Part shown: piece by piece, positions 1 through 8,867 of the stretch | How the letters are laid out: each line of letters opens with the position of its first letter | Numbering within the stretch: position 1 is the first letter of the stretch | The notes under the pieces: generated by a model | Database searches by the model: none | What the model saw: the letters and a program-made list of their open reading frames with translations, nothing else | What the model was told of the DNA's origin: nothing | NCBI RefSeq assembly: GCF_036985595.1 | Contig: NZ_BTPU01000063.1 | Location: 1-40,348 of the forward strand | Length of the DNA stretch: 40,348 nt | DNA from: Vallitalea maricola | Lineage (GTDB): Bacteria; Bacillota; Clostridia; Lachnospirales; Vallitaleaceae | Direction: 5' to 3' | Program-made: the position numbers and the translations under genes

Positions 1-337
1 ATCACGCCCGTACACACAGCAGTAGATGGGATGAAAGTAAATCAAGACATAACAGCACCATCAGCCAATGGAGGGCAATTTGCACAACAGCCTAAGGTAA
101 ACGCGGTAGATGAATTTGGAAATATATGTACAAGTGACAATGGGACAATCATAACAGCAAGTAAAAAAGACTCAGGAACATGGAACCTGACAGGAACAAC
201 CACAGCAACAGTAAGCGCAGGAGTAGCCACCTTTACAGACTTAGGAGCAACAAACCAAGCGCAGGTCGATAACGCCCAGCTGGCATTCAACAGTGGAAGC
301 CTGACAGAAATAACCAGTACAGCCGTAACGCTGCCAG
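1..337 (+). repeat. Direct repeat copy 1 (678-bp period)
   Basis: Bases 1-337 recur at 679-1015 with two differences: G75/A753 (silent) and C155/T833 (Thr to Ile). The full unit is 678 bp, or 226 codons, so the reading frame is kept. The near-identity at the DNA level suggests recent duplication or gene conversion. The repeat probably continues beyond the left edge. Confidence 0.95.
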
Positions 338-1185
338 CACCACAAGGAGCCTACACAGTAGCAGCCACAGCGGCCACAACAGAACCAACAGCAGGAACAG
401 GCAATACAATAACACTAACAGTAAAAGATAAATTGGGTAATACAGACACGAACTATGACGGAAACAAATCGGTAACCATAACAGGATATGAAGCAGCACC
501 CGATACAACTTATGGAAGCTTTGGAGGGACAACCTTAGAAGCAGACGGTTCAACAGATGTAACAGTAACCTTCACTGACGGGGTAGGAACAGCAGACCTA
601 ATCCTCAACAAAGCAGATGTTCAAACAATAGGGCTAAGTATATCAGGAATCAATACCCCAGCAACAAATACCCTCAACATCACGCCCGTACACACAGCAG
701 TAGATGGGATGAAAGTAAATCAAGACATAACAGCACCATCAGCCAATGGAGGACAATTTGCACAACAGCCTAAGGTAAACGCGGTAGATGAATTTGGAAA
801 TATATGTACAAGTGACAATGGGACAATCATAATAGCAAGTAAAAAAGACTCAGGAACATGGAACCTGACAGGAACAACCACAGCAACAGTAAGCGCAGGA
901 GTAGCCACCTTTACAGACTTAGGAGCAACAAACCAAGCGCAGGTCGATAACGCCCAGCTGGCATTCAACAGTGGAAGCCTGACAGAAATAACCAGTACAG
1001 CCGTAACGCTGCCAGAAAGAAAAATTTATTATTACTCTGGAGGGGGAGGAAGTGATGATTCATTATCAACCACAACCACGGATCAATCTTCCGATGTATC
1101 TGTAATCGTAGATGGAAAAATCCAATATGCTGGAAGTGCCATCACATCCACAGTAAGCGGTCAAACAGTAACGAAAATCAGTTAA
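1..1185 (+). CDS. Repeat-rich S-layer-like surface protein, 5' part (start outside window)
   Basis: The frame is open to the left edge, so the first ATG at 31 is internal and the true start lies upstream. The protein is made of long Ig-like or invasin-like repeats rich in Thr, Ala, Asn and Val, typical of extracellular stalk regions. One repeat of about 226 residues recurs almost identically. A Gly-rich linker (GGGGS) near 1038-1056 precedes the end. The frame stops at 1185, but the next frame continues with sequence that reads as the expected continuation and ends in three SLH domains. I therefore think this and the ORF at 1235 are one gene broken by a one-base insertion in the A-run at 1174-1177. 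Its use of ACA, GCA and GGA codons and its higher GC set it apart from most of the window. No enzymatic motif is seen. Confidence 0.75.
   Translation: MTPVHTAVDGMKVNQDITAPSANGGQFAQQPKVNAVDEFGNICTSDNGTIITASKKDSGTWNLTGTTTATVSAGVATFTDLGATNQAQVDNAQLAFNSGSLTEITSTAVTLPAPQGAYTVAATAATTEPTAGTGNTITLTVKDKLGNTDTNYDGNKSVTITGYEAAPDTTYGSFGGTTLEADGSTDVTVTFTDGVGTADLILNKADVQTIGLSISGINTPATNTLNITPVHTAVDGMKVNQDITAPSANGGQFAQQPKVNAVDEFGNICTSDNGTIIIASKKDSGTWNLTGTTTATVSAGVATFTDLGATNQAQVDNAQLAFNSGSLTEITSTAVTLPERKIYYYSGGGGSDDSLSTTTTDQSSDVSVIVDGKIQYAGSAITSTVSGQTVTKIS
679..1015 (+). repeat. Direct repeat copy 2 (678-bp period)
   Basis: Second copy of the repeat at 1-337, after which the protein leaves the repeat and enters the Gly-rich linker. 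Identity ends sharply at 1015, inside the CTGCCAG shared by both copies. Confidence 0.95.
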
Positions 1186-1234
1186 TACAGCTAAACTCGA
1201 AAAAATTCTTAAAACAAAAAACAACAAACCAAAG

Positions 1235-2338
1235 GTGATAATCCCCGTAACAAACGACTCTGATGTTGCCATTGCAGGATTGAGTGGACAGATAGTCAAG
1301 AATATGGAGACAAAGGAAGCAATGTTGGAGGTCAAGACCGCTTCTGCAACCTATACCCTACCCGCATCGGAATTAGATATTGATTCGGTTTCCATGCAGT
1401 TAGGGCAGAATGTATCACTTCAAGACATAAAAGTGGAAATTGAAATTGCTAAGCCTTCTGCAAATGTCGTCAAAATGGTCGAGAACGCTGCTAAGACAGG
1501 TGATTTTGCCATTATGGTTCCGGCTGTAGAATTCGTAATTAATTGCACATGTAGCGACAAAATGGTTAATGTCAGCAGATTCAATTCCTATGTTGAAAGA
1601 ACTGTTGCAATTCCGGACGGCATTGACCGGACCAAAATTACAACAGGTATTATTGTAAGTCCTGATGGAACGGTACGCCATGTGCCGACTCAAATAATTC
1701 AAATAAATGGAAAATACTATGCTAAAATCAATAGCCTAACCAACAGTATCTATACAGTCGTATCATATACCATTGAATTCTCAGATATAGTAAATCACTG
1801 GGCGAAGGATGCTATTAACAATATGGGTTCCAGAATGATTGTGACCGGCATGGGTAATGGCAATTATAACCCAGACGGTGACATCACCCGTGGCGAGTTT
1901 GCGGCTATTGTCGTCAGAGCACTTGGACTTGAAACAGGAAGAGGAGAATATAAGTTTAGCGATGTAAAAGCAACAAACTGGTTCTCCGGTTACATTGAGA
2001 CAGCAAGTAAATACGGAATTATCAACGGATATAATGAAAGCACATTCGCGCCTAACGATAAAATCACTCGTGAGCAGGCCATGACAATGATAGCTAGAGC
2101 CATGAAGATTACCGGTCTGGAATCTTCATTGAAAGATAATGAAAATTATACTGTTCTGAAAGGATATTCGGATGCTGAAGATATAGCAGATTATGCAAAA
2201 TCAAGTATAGTCTCTTGTCTGAAAACTGGTGTTGTATCTGGAACCAGTAGCAATACGCTAGCACCAAAAGGCAATATAACAAGAGCAGAAGTTGCACTAA
2301 TTATAGAAAGATTACTGGAAAAATCTAAACTAATATAG
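1235..2338 (+). CDS. SLH-domain S-layer anchoring protein, 3' part after frameshift
   Basis: The reading frame is open from 1172, just past a TAA at 1169. GTG 1235 is only the first conventional start and has no convincing ribosome binding site, which supports this being the continuation of the ORF ending at 1185. The first 175 residues are a non-repetitive domain often found before SLH triplets in clostridial surface proteins. Three S-layer homology domains follow at about residues 180-230, 240-295 and 305-362, with recognisable HWA, ITRGEF, ITREQA and ITRAEV motifs. SLH triplets bind pyruvylated secondary cell-wall polymer and tether the protein to the cell wall. A perfect-stem terminator follows directly, so the gene ends its transcription unit. 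Confidence 0.85.
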   Translation: MIIPVTNDSDVAIAGLSGQIVKNMETKEAMLEVKTASATYTLPASELDIDSVSMQLGQNVSLQDIKVEIEIAKPSANVVKMVENAAKTGDFAIMVPAVEFVINCTCSDKMVNVSRFNSYVERTVAIPDGIDRTKITTGIIVSPDGTVRHVPTQIIQINGKYYAKINSLTNSIYTVVSYTIEFSDIVNHWAKDAINNMGSRMIVTGMGNGNYNPDGDITRGEFAAIVVRALGLETGRGEYKFSDVKATNWFSGYIETASKYGIINGYNESTFAPNDKITREQAMTMIARAMKITGLESSLKDNENYTVLKGYSDAEDIADYAKSSIVSCLKTGVVSGTSSNTLAPKGNITRAEVALIIERLLEKSKLI

Positions 2339-2345
2339 TTCTTAT

Positions 2346-2389
2346 AAAAACAAACACCTTTTGAGTTATTTTGGAGGGTGTTTGTTTTT
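2346..2389 (+). terminator. Rho-independent terminator after the SLH gene
   Basis: A perfect 13-bp stem pairs 2346-2358 with 2377-2389 (AAAAACAAACACC with GGTGTTTGTTTTT). The loop is 18 nt and the T-rich arm forms the tail. It starts 7 bases after the stop codon. Confidence 0.85.
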
Positions 2390-2494
2390 GGTATCTTAAT
2401 ATTAATAATCGTTTGCGTTGACAACATACTACTTATCAATAGGCATCTCTCCTCTTTTGGGTATTGTTTAATAAAAATCTGAATATCTACTCAC

Positions 2495-2535
2495 ATAATT
2501 GTGTCCCCTTCCACATGGATTGATGGCACAATTAT
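2495..2535. promoter_or_regulatory. Inverted repeat in the SLH-rsmH intergenic region
   Basis: ATAATTGTG at 2495-2503 is mirrored by CACAATTAT at 2527-2535 with a 23-nt gap. It lies in an otherwise featureless 260-base stretch (2390-2648) between the terminator and the next promoter. It could be an operator pair or a weak RNA hairpin. No T-tract follows. Confidence 0.3.
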
Positions 2536-2648
2536 AACAAAAATGCTAAAACAAAAATGTATAAATTCCTACATTTTCATGCTGGAACTTTCCTATATTT
2601 TGATTATAGCATTTACAGTCTTAATATCTTAGGTTATAGGAAATGAAA

Positions 2649-2677
2649 TTGACTGGCATGTTGGTGAATGATATAAT
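2649..2677 (+). promoter_or_regulatory. Sigma-A promoter for the rsmH-like gene
   Basis: TTGACT (2649-2654), a 17-bp spacer and a perfect TATAAT (2672-2677). Transcription would start near 2684 and leave an untranslated leader of about 140 bases before the ATG at 2824. Confidence 0.75.
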
Positions 2678-2823
2678 TTTTACGTGGATTATCCTATGAT
2701 AGTCTTATCATTTCTTAAAAGGTACTAAACATAGATTTTTAATAGTTGCACAGAAAATATAAATTTTGTAGAAATGGTGTTACAATTCACTAATAATACC
2801 TATAAAAAAAGAGAGGTTATACA

Positions 2824-3873
2824 ATGGATAAGCAAGAACAAAAACATAAGCGACGTGTTAGATATAAAGGGACTCATCCTAGATCTTATAAAGAAAAATA
2901 TAAAGAACTCCAGCCAGAAAAATATGGGGATACAGTAGCACATGTTATTCGTAAAGGGAGTACACCTGCGGGTATGCATATTTCGATTTGCGTGAAAGAA
3001 ATATTGGAATTCTTACAAATCGTTCCTGGACAAATTGGATTAGATGCAACATTAGGTTATGGTGGTCATGCTTTGGAAATGCTTAAATGTCTAGACTCAA
3101 AAGGACATTTGTATGCACTGGATGTTGACTCTATTGAATTAACACGTACTAGGGAGCGTTTAGAGAAGTTAGGCTATGATGATAAAATTTTAACTATCCA
3201 GCAAATGAACTTTTCCAACATAGATCAAATAACAGCCGGGTCAGGACCGCTGAATTTTGTATTAGCGGATCTAGGTGTATCTTCGATGCAAATAGATAAT
3301 CCTGATAGAGGATTTTCATATAAGAATGAAGGCCCCCTAGATTTAAGATTGAATCCCAACAAGGGTATATCTGCTGCGGAGCGATTAAAAGAAATTTCAA
3401 AAGATGAGTTACAAGGCATGTTGATTGAAAATGCAGATGAACCTTATGCAGAAGAAATATCTCGTGCTATTATATCTAAAATAAAAAAAGGGACAGATAT
3501 TACAACAACAACCCAGTTACAATGTATAATCAATGATGCTCTACAATTCATCCCAATAGATAAAAGAAAAGATGAGATTAAAAAATCTTGTCAAAGAACT
3601 TTTCAAGCTTTAAGAATTGATGTTAATAATGAGTACGAAGTATTATATGAATTTTTGGAAAAACTTCCTGATAGCCTTGCTCCAGGAGGACGTGTAGCGA
3701 TACTTTCTTTTCATTCAGGAGAAGATCGTCTCGTTAAAAAATCCTTTAAGCGTTTATTACGTGAAGGTGTCTACCAAGAAATTGCTCCGGACATTATTAG
3801 ACCATCAACAGAGGAATGTCGTCTTAATAGTCGTGCTCGTTCTACTAAAATGCGTTGGGCCATAAAAGCATAA
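2824..3873 (+). CDS. rsmH: RsmH-family 16S rRNA m4C methyltransferase (N-terminally extended paralogue)
   Basis: RsmH (MraW) transfers a methyl group from SAM to N4 of C1402 in 16S rRNA. Seen here: a SAM-binding motif DATLGYGGHA, the LADLGVSSMQ and PDRGFSY motifs with PLDLRLN, and near the C-terminus FQALRIDVN followed by LSFHSGEDR. Length is 349 residues against about 310-315 for the usual enzyme. The extra length is a basic N-terminal extension (about residues 1-45) before a region that aligns with the normal start. The usual rsmH sits in the division/cell-wall cluster with ftsL and pbp genes. This one stands alone with its own promoter, so it is probably a second paralogue whose target may differ. 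The ATG follows AGAGAGG at suitable spacing. Confidence 0.85.
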   Translation: MDKQEQKHKRRVRYKGTHPRSYKEKYKELQPEKYGDTVAHVIRKGSTPAGMHISICVKEILEFLQIVPGQIGLDATLGYGGHALEMLKCLDSKGHLYALDVDSIELTRTRERLEKLGYDDKILTIQQMNFSNIDQITAGSGPLNFVLADLGVSSMQIDNPDRGFSYKNEGPLDLRLNPNKGISAAERLKEISKDELQGMLIENADEPYAEEISRAIISKIKKGTDITTTTQLQCIINDALQFIPIDKRKDEIKKSCQRTFQALRIDVNNEYEVLYEFLEKLPDSLAPGGRVAILSFHSGEDRLVKKSFKRLLREGVYQEIAPDIIRPSTEECRLNSRARSTKMRWAIKA

Positions 3874-3897
3874 CAATATACTTATTATTAATTTTGA

Positions 3898-4276
3898 GGC
3901 ACCAATAGATTTAGAATTTTTTTGGCCTTTGCTGTATGGAGTTATATCTACAAAGGGCTTATGTCTTTTGAGGTAATTATATTAGGCATATTAGGATTGG
4001 TAAGTGCTTTACCAATTATTAAGTATCAAAAAAGAATGGTATATTACGCTTCTCATTCTAATATTGAGGAATAAGAGAAAGATTTTTATTCTTAAATATC
4101 ATCGCACAGGTATATGGGGAAAGGAGCCAATTGCGGGAGATTATGACTTATCTAATGAGGAATCCGTCATAGAGTTTTGCATAGTTCAAATTGCAAATAA
4201 TTCCTTCGTCTCATTTACAGATTTTAAAATAAACCACCGGATAATCTTCTATCTCGGTGGTAATTTGTTATTTTAG
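3898..4276 (+). other. Uncertain short reading frames, possibly a decayed small membrane protein
   Basis: Two overlapping frames are open here. One runs to a stop at 4071-4073 and reads as a hydrophobic segment (LAFAVWSYIYKGL, then LGILGLVSALPI). The other begins at ATG 4004 and runs for 90 codons to 4276 with KKEWYITLLILIL near its start. Neither has a good ribosome binding site. The two hydrophobic parts could be halves of one small two-helix membrane protein shifted out of frame, but the match to any family is too weak to name. Confidence 0.2.
4233..4270. terminator. Hairpin between convergent genes
   Basis: ACCACCG (4233-4239) pairs with CGGTGGT (4255-4261), extended inward by GAT/ATC with a one-base bulge. 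A T-rich stretch follows on the plus strand. It sits just before the end of the convergent PucR gene and could serve as a terminator. Confidence 0.5.
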
Positions 4277-4294
4277 TAAGTAGCTAAAAGAGGA

Positions 4295-5827
4295 TTATTG
4301 CCATTCTATGCTTGAATTCAGTTCATTATATCGATCTATGAGGAAAGAAAGCCGAAGCAAGAAAAGAGTATGAGTATCTGAAAGATCAATTCGGCATATC
4401 TCAGTGATACGATTTAAACGATAGACAAGGGAATTTCGATGAATATATAGGCTCTCTGAAGCTAATTTAATGCTACATCCTTTATCTATGAAGATACATA
4501 GGGTTTTATATAGTTGCGAACTGTTTTTATGGTCATACTGCCTAAGAATTGCCAAAGCAGGATGGCAGAATCGTCCTAATCTATCAGGATTTTTTACTTC
4601 CGAAAACAAATCAAAAACCTGATAGTTTAGATAGCGGCATACCAATTCTTCTGGTTTTAATTTCTGACCTAGCTCTAATGCTGCATAAGCTTGTTCATAG
4701 TAGCTTACAAAGTTTTCAATACTGGTAAAAGAATTACTGACGCCAATTCGTATATGTTCCTTTTTGGAAAAGTCCTTCAATATTTTGAGCAGTTCCTGAT
4801 CCGTTTCAGCATCTTCTTTTAACGGAATAACTGCAACGATACCGTTTTTATGATAGGTAACATGGGTACCCGGAATTCGTGCTTTTAGATTCTTACATAT
4901 AAAATTTTTCAAATACTGTCTTCCCAGATATCTTGTAGGGCGAATGAATAAAACCAGCATCTTGGATGGAAAATGAAGTTTTGTGAGTTTTGGCATAATA
5001 TCCTTGGAAGGCGCTCCAATCAGCATATCATATAATAAATCATGGAAAAGACTATTTCCTTCAAATAGATCCGGTGTATAATAATCAATGGTATAGCTGA
5101 TAACATGGCTTATTGTGCTTAGCATTTCAAAATGGGAAGGAAGAAAATTGTTCTCTCCTTCAATCATCAATAGAAATCCAATCTGTATTCGATTATGAAA
5201 AACTTTACTGCTTAACTTACGATAAGGAGATTTTGTGCAGGTAACTTCTACAGCTGCTGTAGTCTCAGATGTATTTCGTATTGTTTTCAATTCTTTTATC
5301 TGGCTTATAAATTCATAACAGCAGTATCCCTGTTTTATATTATCTTTCCAAAGAGGATCAACGACAGGAATAGATGTAGAACTGGCAATGATTTTAAAGT
5401 TCATATCACAGAAAAGCAAAGAATTTCCAAGCATTACAGAGGCAGCATCTATAACGGTATCAATGTTATGGGTTTTATCTGCAAGAGCAGTAAGTTCCTC
5501 AAAGATTCCTTTACGACGAGTTGTTTCAATCAAAGTTTTTGCATCATTGAATATGGTAAATAAGGAGTCTTCTGATACCAAAGCAACATTACCCACAGTG
5601 GAAAGGGGAGGTGTTGTGCAATTGGTGCGTGCAATAATGCATTGAGATGGAACAGACACTCTATTTCTTAATTGTTTATCATAACCAAAATAAAGAGTAC
5701 TCTTAATGGTATTTTCATGCTTGTTATCAATCAAAGCTACATCCTGTATTTCTAAATCTTCTCCTTTAGATAAGATATCTATAGAATATTCTTCTGACAT
5801 TCTATCTACCAACTTTGTAAATGTCAT
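4295..5827 (-). CDS. PucR-family transcriptional regulator
   Basis: 510 residues. The N-terminal part resembles the PucR ligand-sensing region, the middle a GGDEF-like (CdaR-type) domain, and the C-terminus carries the PucR-type helix-turn-helix (around SIKLASESLYIHRNSLVYRL). Family members are activators of catabolic genes such as purine or sugar-acid pathways, and the last domain binds DNA. I chose the ATG at 5827 because it is preceded by GAGGGA at good spacing. The frame is open to 5944, but that extension lies across the promoter. The gene is divergent from the ene-reductase/decarboxylase fusion at 5994 and probably regulates it in response to a small substrate. The effector cannot be read from the sequence. 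Confidence 0.85.
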   Translation of the reverse strand: MTFTKLVDRMSEEYSIDILSKGEDLEIQDVALIDNKHENTIKSTLYFGYDKQLRNRVSVPSQCIIARTNCTTPPLSTVGNVALVSEDSLFTIFNDAKTLIETTRRKGIFEELTALADKTHNIDTVIDAASVMLGNSLLFCDMNFKIIASSTSIPVVDPLWKDNIKQGYCCYEFISQIKELKTIRNTSETTAAVEVTCTKSPYRKLSSKVFHNRIQIGFLLMIEGENNFLPSHFEMLSTISHVISYTIDYYTPDLFEGNSLFHDLLYDMLIGAPSKDIMPKLTKLHFPSKMLVLFIRPTRYLGRQYLKNFICKNLKARIPGTHVTYHKNGIVAVIPLKEDAETDQELLKILKDFSKKEHIRIGVSNSFTSIENFVSYYEQAYAALELGQKLKPEELVCRYLNYQVFDLFSEVKNPDRLGRFCHPALAILRQYDHKNSSQLYKTLCIFIDKGCSIKLASESLYIHRNSLVYRLNRITEICRIDLSDTHTLFLLRLSFLIDRYNELNSSIEWQ

Positions 5828-5870
5828 AGTTTCCCTCATTTCTATAATAATTAATTTAAATAATAATTTT

Positions 5871-5899
5871 ACTATAGTGCACCATGAACAAATTGTCAA
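5871..5899 (-). promoter_or_regulatory. Promoter for the PucR-family gene
   Basis: On the minus strand: TTGACA (complement of 5894-5899), a 17-bp spacer, then TATAGT (complement of 5871-5876). This is near consensus and lies 44 bases upstream of the ATG at 5827. Confidence 0.75.
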
Positions 5900-5993
5900 A
5901 TTTTTATCATTCATCATACACGTTGAGAAATCACTGTTTTTCATGTATCCTTATGACATTATAACGTTGGTTTATATAATCAGGAGGTAAAAA

Positions 5994-8807
5994 ATGTATA
6001 ACAAATTATTTGAATCAGGAAACATTGGAAAGGTAACTATTAAGAACCGTTTAGTCATGTCTCCAATGGGGTGTGGACTTGCCAATCTTGATGGAACACC
6101 GTCTGAAGAAATGATTACTTTCTATGAAGCAAGAGCGATTGGCGGTGCAGGACTTATCATACCAGAAATTACGCGTATCAATGATGTGCATGGAGCAGGC
6201 CTTATGAGACAGCTATCAGTTACAAAGGATAGGCATATTGAACCGCTGGCTAAACTTGCAGAAGCAGTACATAAGCACGGCAGCAAGATTTTTATTCAGC
6301 TGCATCATCCAGGACGTGAAACGGTCTCTAAGCTTATCGGAGGTCAGCCAGTAGTTGCACCATCTCCAATTCCATGTAAATTATTAAAACAGGAAACACG
6401 TGCACTCACCGTAGATGAAGTAAAACAATTGATTCAACAGTTTATTCAAGGTGCAGTCAGAGTACAAAAGGCAGGTTGTGATGGCGTGGAATTGCACGCA
6501 GCACATGGGTATCTGCTACATCAGTTTCTGTCTCCTTATACAAATAAACGAGAAGATGAATATGGTGGAAGTTTTGAAAACCGTCTAAGAATGATTACTG
6601 AAATTATTGAAGGAATTCGTAAAGAATGTGGTCGAGATTTCTCAATAGGCGTTCGATTAAGTGTAGAAGAATTTCTAGATAAGACCGGTGTAACAGAAGA
6701 ATATATACATATTGAAGATGGTGTAAAAATAGCCATGGCTTTAGAGAAGGCAAGTATTGATTTTATTGATTGCAGTTGTGGATTATATGAAACAGGAATG
6801 ACCTGCATTGAACCTATTTCTTTCCCACAAGGTTGGAGACATGACATGATTTTAGCAGTAAAAAGTCATGTAAAAATTCCTATAATTGGTGTATCAGTTA
6901 TTAGAGAACCTGCAGTAGCAGAAAAATTCCTAGAAGATGGTGTGGTAGACTTTGTTTCCATGGGGCGTACTTGGAATGCTGATGAAGAGTGGGGTAAAAA
7001 AGTATACGAGGGAAGAGAAAAAGAATTACGTAAATGTATCTCCTGCCTGCGTTGCTTTGAAAGTTTGAATGAATATAATGCCGCCGGCTTACCACCAGAA
7101 TGTGCATTAAACCCAAGATATGCAAGAGAACGAAAATATGGGAATCTGGTGCATGATACCAAAGGACATACTGTAATTGTTGTTGGTGGCGGTCCCGCTG
7201 GAATGTGTGCAGCACAGACCCTTGCACTACGTGGGGTAAAAGTGACTCTTATTGATCGCCAAAGTGAACTTGGAGGAACCATTAATTTGGCTAAGAAACC
7301 GCCATTTAAGGAACGTATGCAGTGGATTTCAGATTACTATAATAGTGAATTTGAACGACTTGGAGTAGAAGTAAAATTAAATACAGAAGCAACTACAGAT
7401 AGGATTATGGCATATAAACCGGATGCAGTAATTCTTGCTACAGGCTCTGTATCAATCGTTCCTAAAAAAATTCCTGGGGTAAATGGTGACAATGTATTGA
7501 CGGTAGAATCGGTACTTTCAGGTAAATCTCAACTAAAAGGGAAAAAAGTAGCTGTTATCGGTGCAGGACTTACAGGACTTGAGACAGCAGAATATTTGTG
7601 TGCAGAGGGAAATCATGTTGCAATTATTGATATGCTTGACAAACCAGCACCAAATGCAAACCATACCAATGTAGCTGATGTTTGTGGACGCTTGGCTAAA
7701 TCTGATGTCAATTATTTACTGGGACATTCCTTGAAAGAGATAAAAACAGATAGTGTTGTACTTGAGGAATTGGAAAACCATAAGAAAGTAACTGTATCTG
7801 TAGATGCAATAGTACTTTGCCTTGGATTTAGACCGGATCAATCTTTGGCTTCTGAATTAGAGGCAAAGAATGTAAAAGTGAAATTAATAGGAAGTGCTAT
7901 AAAAGATGGAATAATTGCACCTGCAGTACGTACAGGTTATGAAGTTGGACGTGGACTATTTATAGAAAAACATAAAGCTCCAAGCTTTAGAGTTCCCAAA
8001 GAAGACATTCCGCACTTCGGGAAGATCTCTCTCATGGATAATCAGGAAGGACTCTACATCAGTTATCTTACTGACCCAGCAGCAATTAAAAGGATATTGC
8101 CTCCACCATTAAAACCATTTTCTATGCCGGTAGTAACTCTATCTATTTGCCATGTTAATAATCCAACATTTGCAGATGACTACTATGAAGCAATTCTAGG
8201 CGTTTATGCTACCTATGGTAAATCCCTTGGCTTATATACGCTGGGCTTAGTACTTGGAGGACCTGGAGCCGAGATGGCAGTACAATGTGGTCGTGACAAT
8301 GGAAGTATTCCTAAGAAGCTAGGAGCAGAATTTGTTATTAGAAGAAATGGTGATACGGTAACAGCAGGAGTAACCAGAAGAGGGACACAGCTTGTAGAAG
8401 CAACAATGAAATTAGGGGAATATAATAATCCTCTGACTGCTGCTCTTTATCAATTCCCAGCAGCAGGAAAACAGACATTTGGAGGGGGTTTCTATTTCCA
8501 CTTTGACCGTCAACCAGATGAAAATGGTGAATCCCATTTCCTAAATGGAGCATTACTTATGAATCAGTGCGAATATAATTACCAATCATGGGATCCGGGG
8601 ATAGTGTCACTTGATTTAAAGTCAAGTATTGATGACCCATGGGCAGAACTCCCAATTAATACCATCATAGGCGGCGCTTATTCTAAGAATAGCTTGTTAG
8701 TACATAAATTAAAATTAATAGAGAAATTAGAAGCTAATGATGTCGTTCCATATTTGTTAACAGGACGCTATGATCGTACAACATTTATGGAAACAGGGCG
8801 TATATAA
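5994..8807 (+). CDS. Fusion of Fe-S/flavin ene-reductase (2-enoate reductase type) with acetoacetate-decarboxylase-like domain
   Basis: 937 residues, while the ene-reductase alone is usually about 640-670. Residues 1-345 form the Old Yellow Enzyme FMN barrel. Cys 348, 351, 354 and 370 fit the 4Fe-4S site. Two nucleotide-binding folds follow (GGGPAG near 398 and GAGLTG near 523). This resembles 2,4-dienoyl-CoA reductase and the bile-acid enzymes BaiCD/BaiH, which reduce or oxidise enone or enoyl double bonds with NAD(P)H. From about residue 675 the protein continues into an acetoacetate-decarboxylase-like domain with IPKKLG. Lys774-Lys775 match the Lys pair of that family, where one lysine forms the Schiff base. 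A good AGGAGG precedes the ATG. The gene is divergent from the PucR regulator and 60 bases upstream of an SDR gene. The substrate is unknown; a beta-keto acid or vinylogous acid is plausible. Confidence 0.85.
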   Translation: MYNKLFESGNIGKVTIKNRLVMSPMGCGLANLDGTPSEEMITFYEARAIGGAGLIIPEITRINDVHGAGLMRQLSVTKDRHIEPLAKLAEAVHKHGSKIFIQLHHPGRETVSKLIGGQPVVAPSPIPCKLLKQETRALTVDEVKQLIQQFIQGAVRVQKAGCDGVELHAAHGYLLHQFLSPYTNKREDEYGGSFENRLRMITEIIEGIRKECGRDFSIGVRLSVEEFLDKTGVTEEYIHIEDGVKIAMALEKASIDFIDCSCGLYETGMTCIEPISFPQGWRHDMILAVKSHVKIPIIGVSVIREPAVAEKFLEDGVVDFVSMGRTWNADEEWGKKVYEGREKELRKCISCLRCFESLNEYNAAGLPPECALNPRYARERKYGNLVHDTKGHTVIVVGGGPAGMCAAQTLALRGVKVTLIDRQSELGGTINLAKKPPFKERMQWISDYYNSEFERLGVEVKLNTEATTDRIMAYKPDAVILATGSVSIVPKKIPGVNGDNVLTVESVLSGKSQLKGKKVAVIGAGLTGLETAEYLCAEGNHVAIIDMLDKPAPNANHTNVADVCGRLAKSDVNYLLGHSLKEIKTDSVVLEELENHKKVTVSVDAIVLCLGFRPDQSLASELEAKNVKVKLIGSAIKDGIIAPAVRTGYEVGRGLFIEKHKAPSFRVPKEDIPHFGKISLMDNQEGLYISYLTDPAAIKRILPPPLKPFSMPVVTLSICHVNNPTFADDYYEAILGVYATYGKSLGLYTLGLVLGGPGAEMAVQCGRDNGSIPKKLGAEFVIRRNGDTVTAGVTRRGTQLVEATMKLGEYNNPLTAALYQFPAAGKQTFGGGFYFHFDRQPDENGESHFLNGALLMNQCEYNYQSWDPGIVSLDLKSSIDDPWAELPINTIIGGAYSKNSLLVHKLKLIEKLEANDVVPYLLTGRYDRTTFMETGRI

Positions 8808-8817
8808 GTTAATAATT

Positions 8818-8840
8818 GGAGATACTATTATCTCCTTTAA
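8818..8840 (+). terminator. Intercistronic hairpin between fusion and SDR genes
   Basis: GGAGATA (8818-8824) pairs with TATCTCC (8829-8835) over a 4-nt loop, followed by a short T-run. It is too weak for full termination. It may attenuate or process the message between the two genes. Confidence 0.4.
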
Positions 8841-8867
8841 TATAATAAGAGGAAAGGATGTTTACAC

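Noticed and set aside
42..968. Minus-strand ORFs opposite the repeat protein
   Set aside because: They repeat with the same 678-bp period as the plus-strand gene, have no ribosome binding sites and mirror its codon bias.
1..1015. Possible CRISPR-like array
   Set aside because: The repeat unit is 678 bp, in frame and coding; there are no short spaced repeats.
3961..4073. Separate 37-residue membrane peptide
   Set aside because: It has no ribosome binding site and lies in an area that looks decayed, so it is listed only as an uncertain region.
5706..5990. Plus-strand ORF upstream of the ene-reductase fusion
   Set aside because: It covers the start of the PucR gene and its consensus promoter on the other strand, and resembles nothing.
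6536..7282. Minus-strand ORFs of 103-138 codons opposite the ene-reductase fusion
   Set aside because: The plus strand has an unbroken family match across this stretch.
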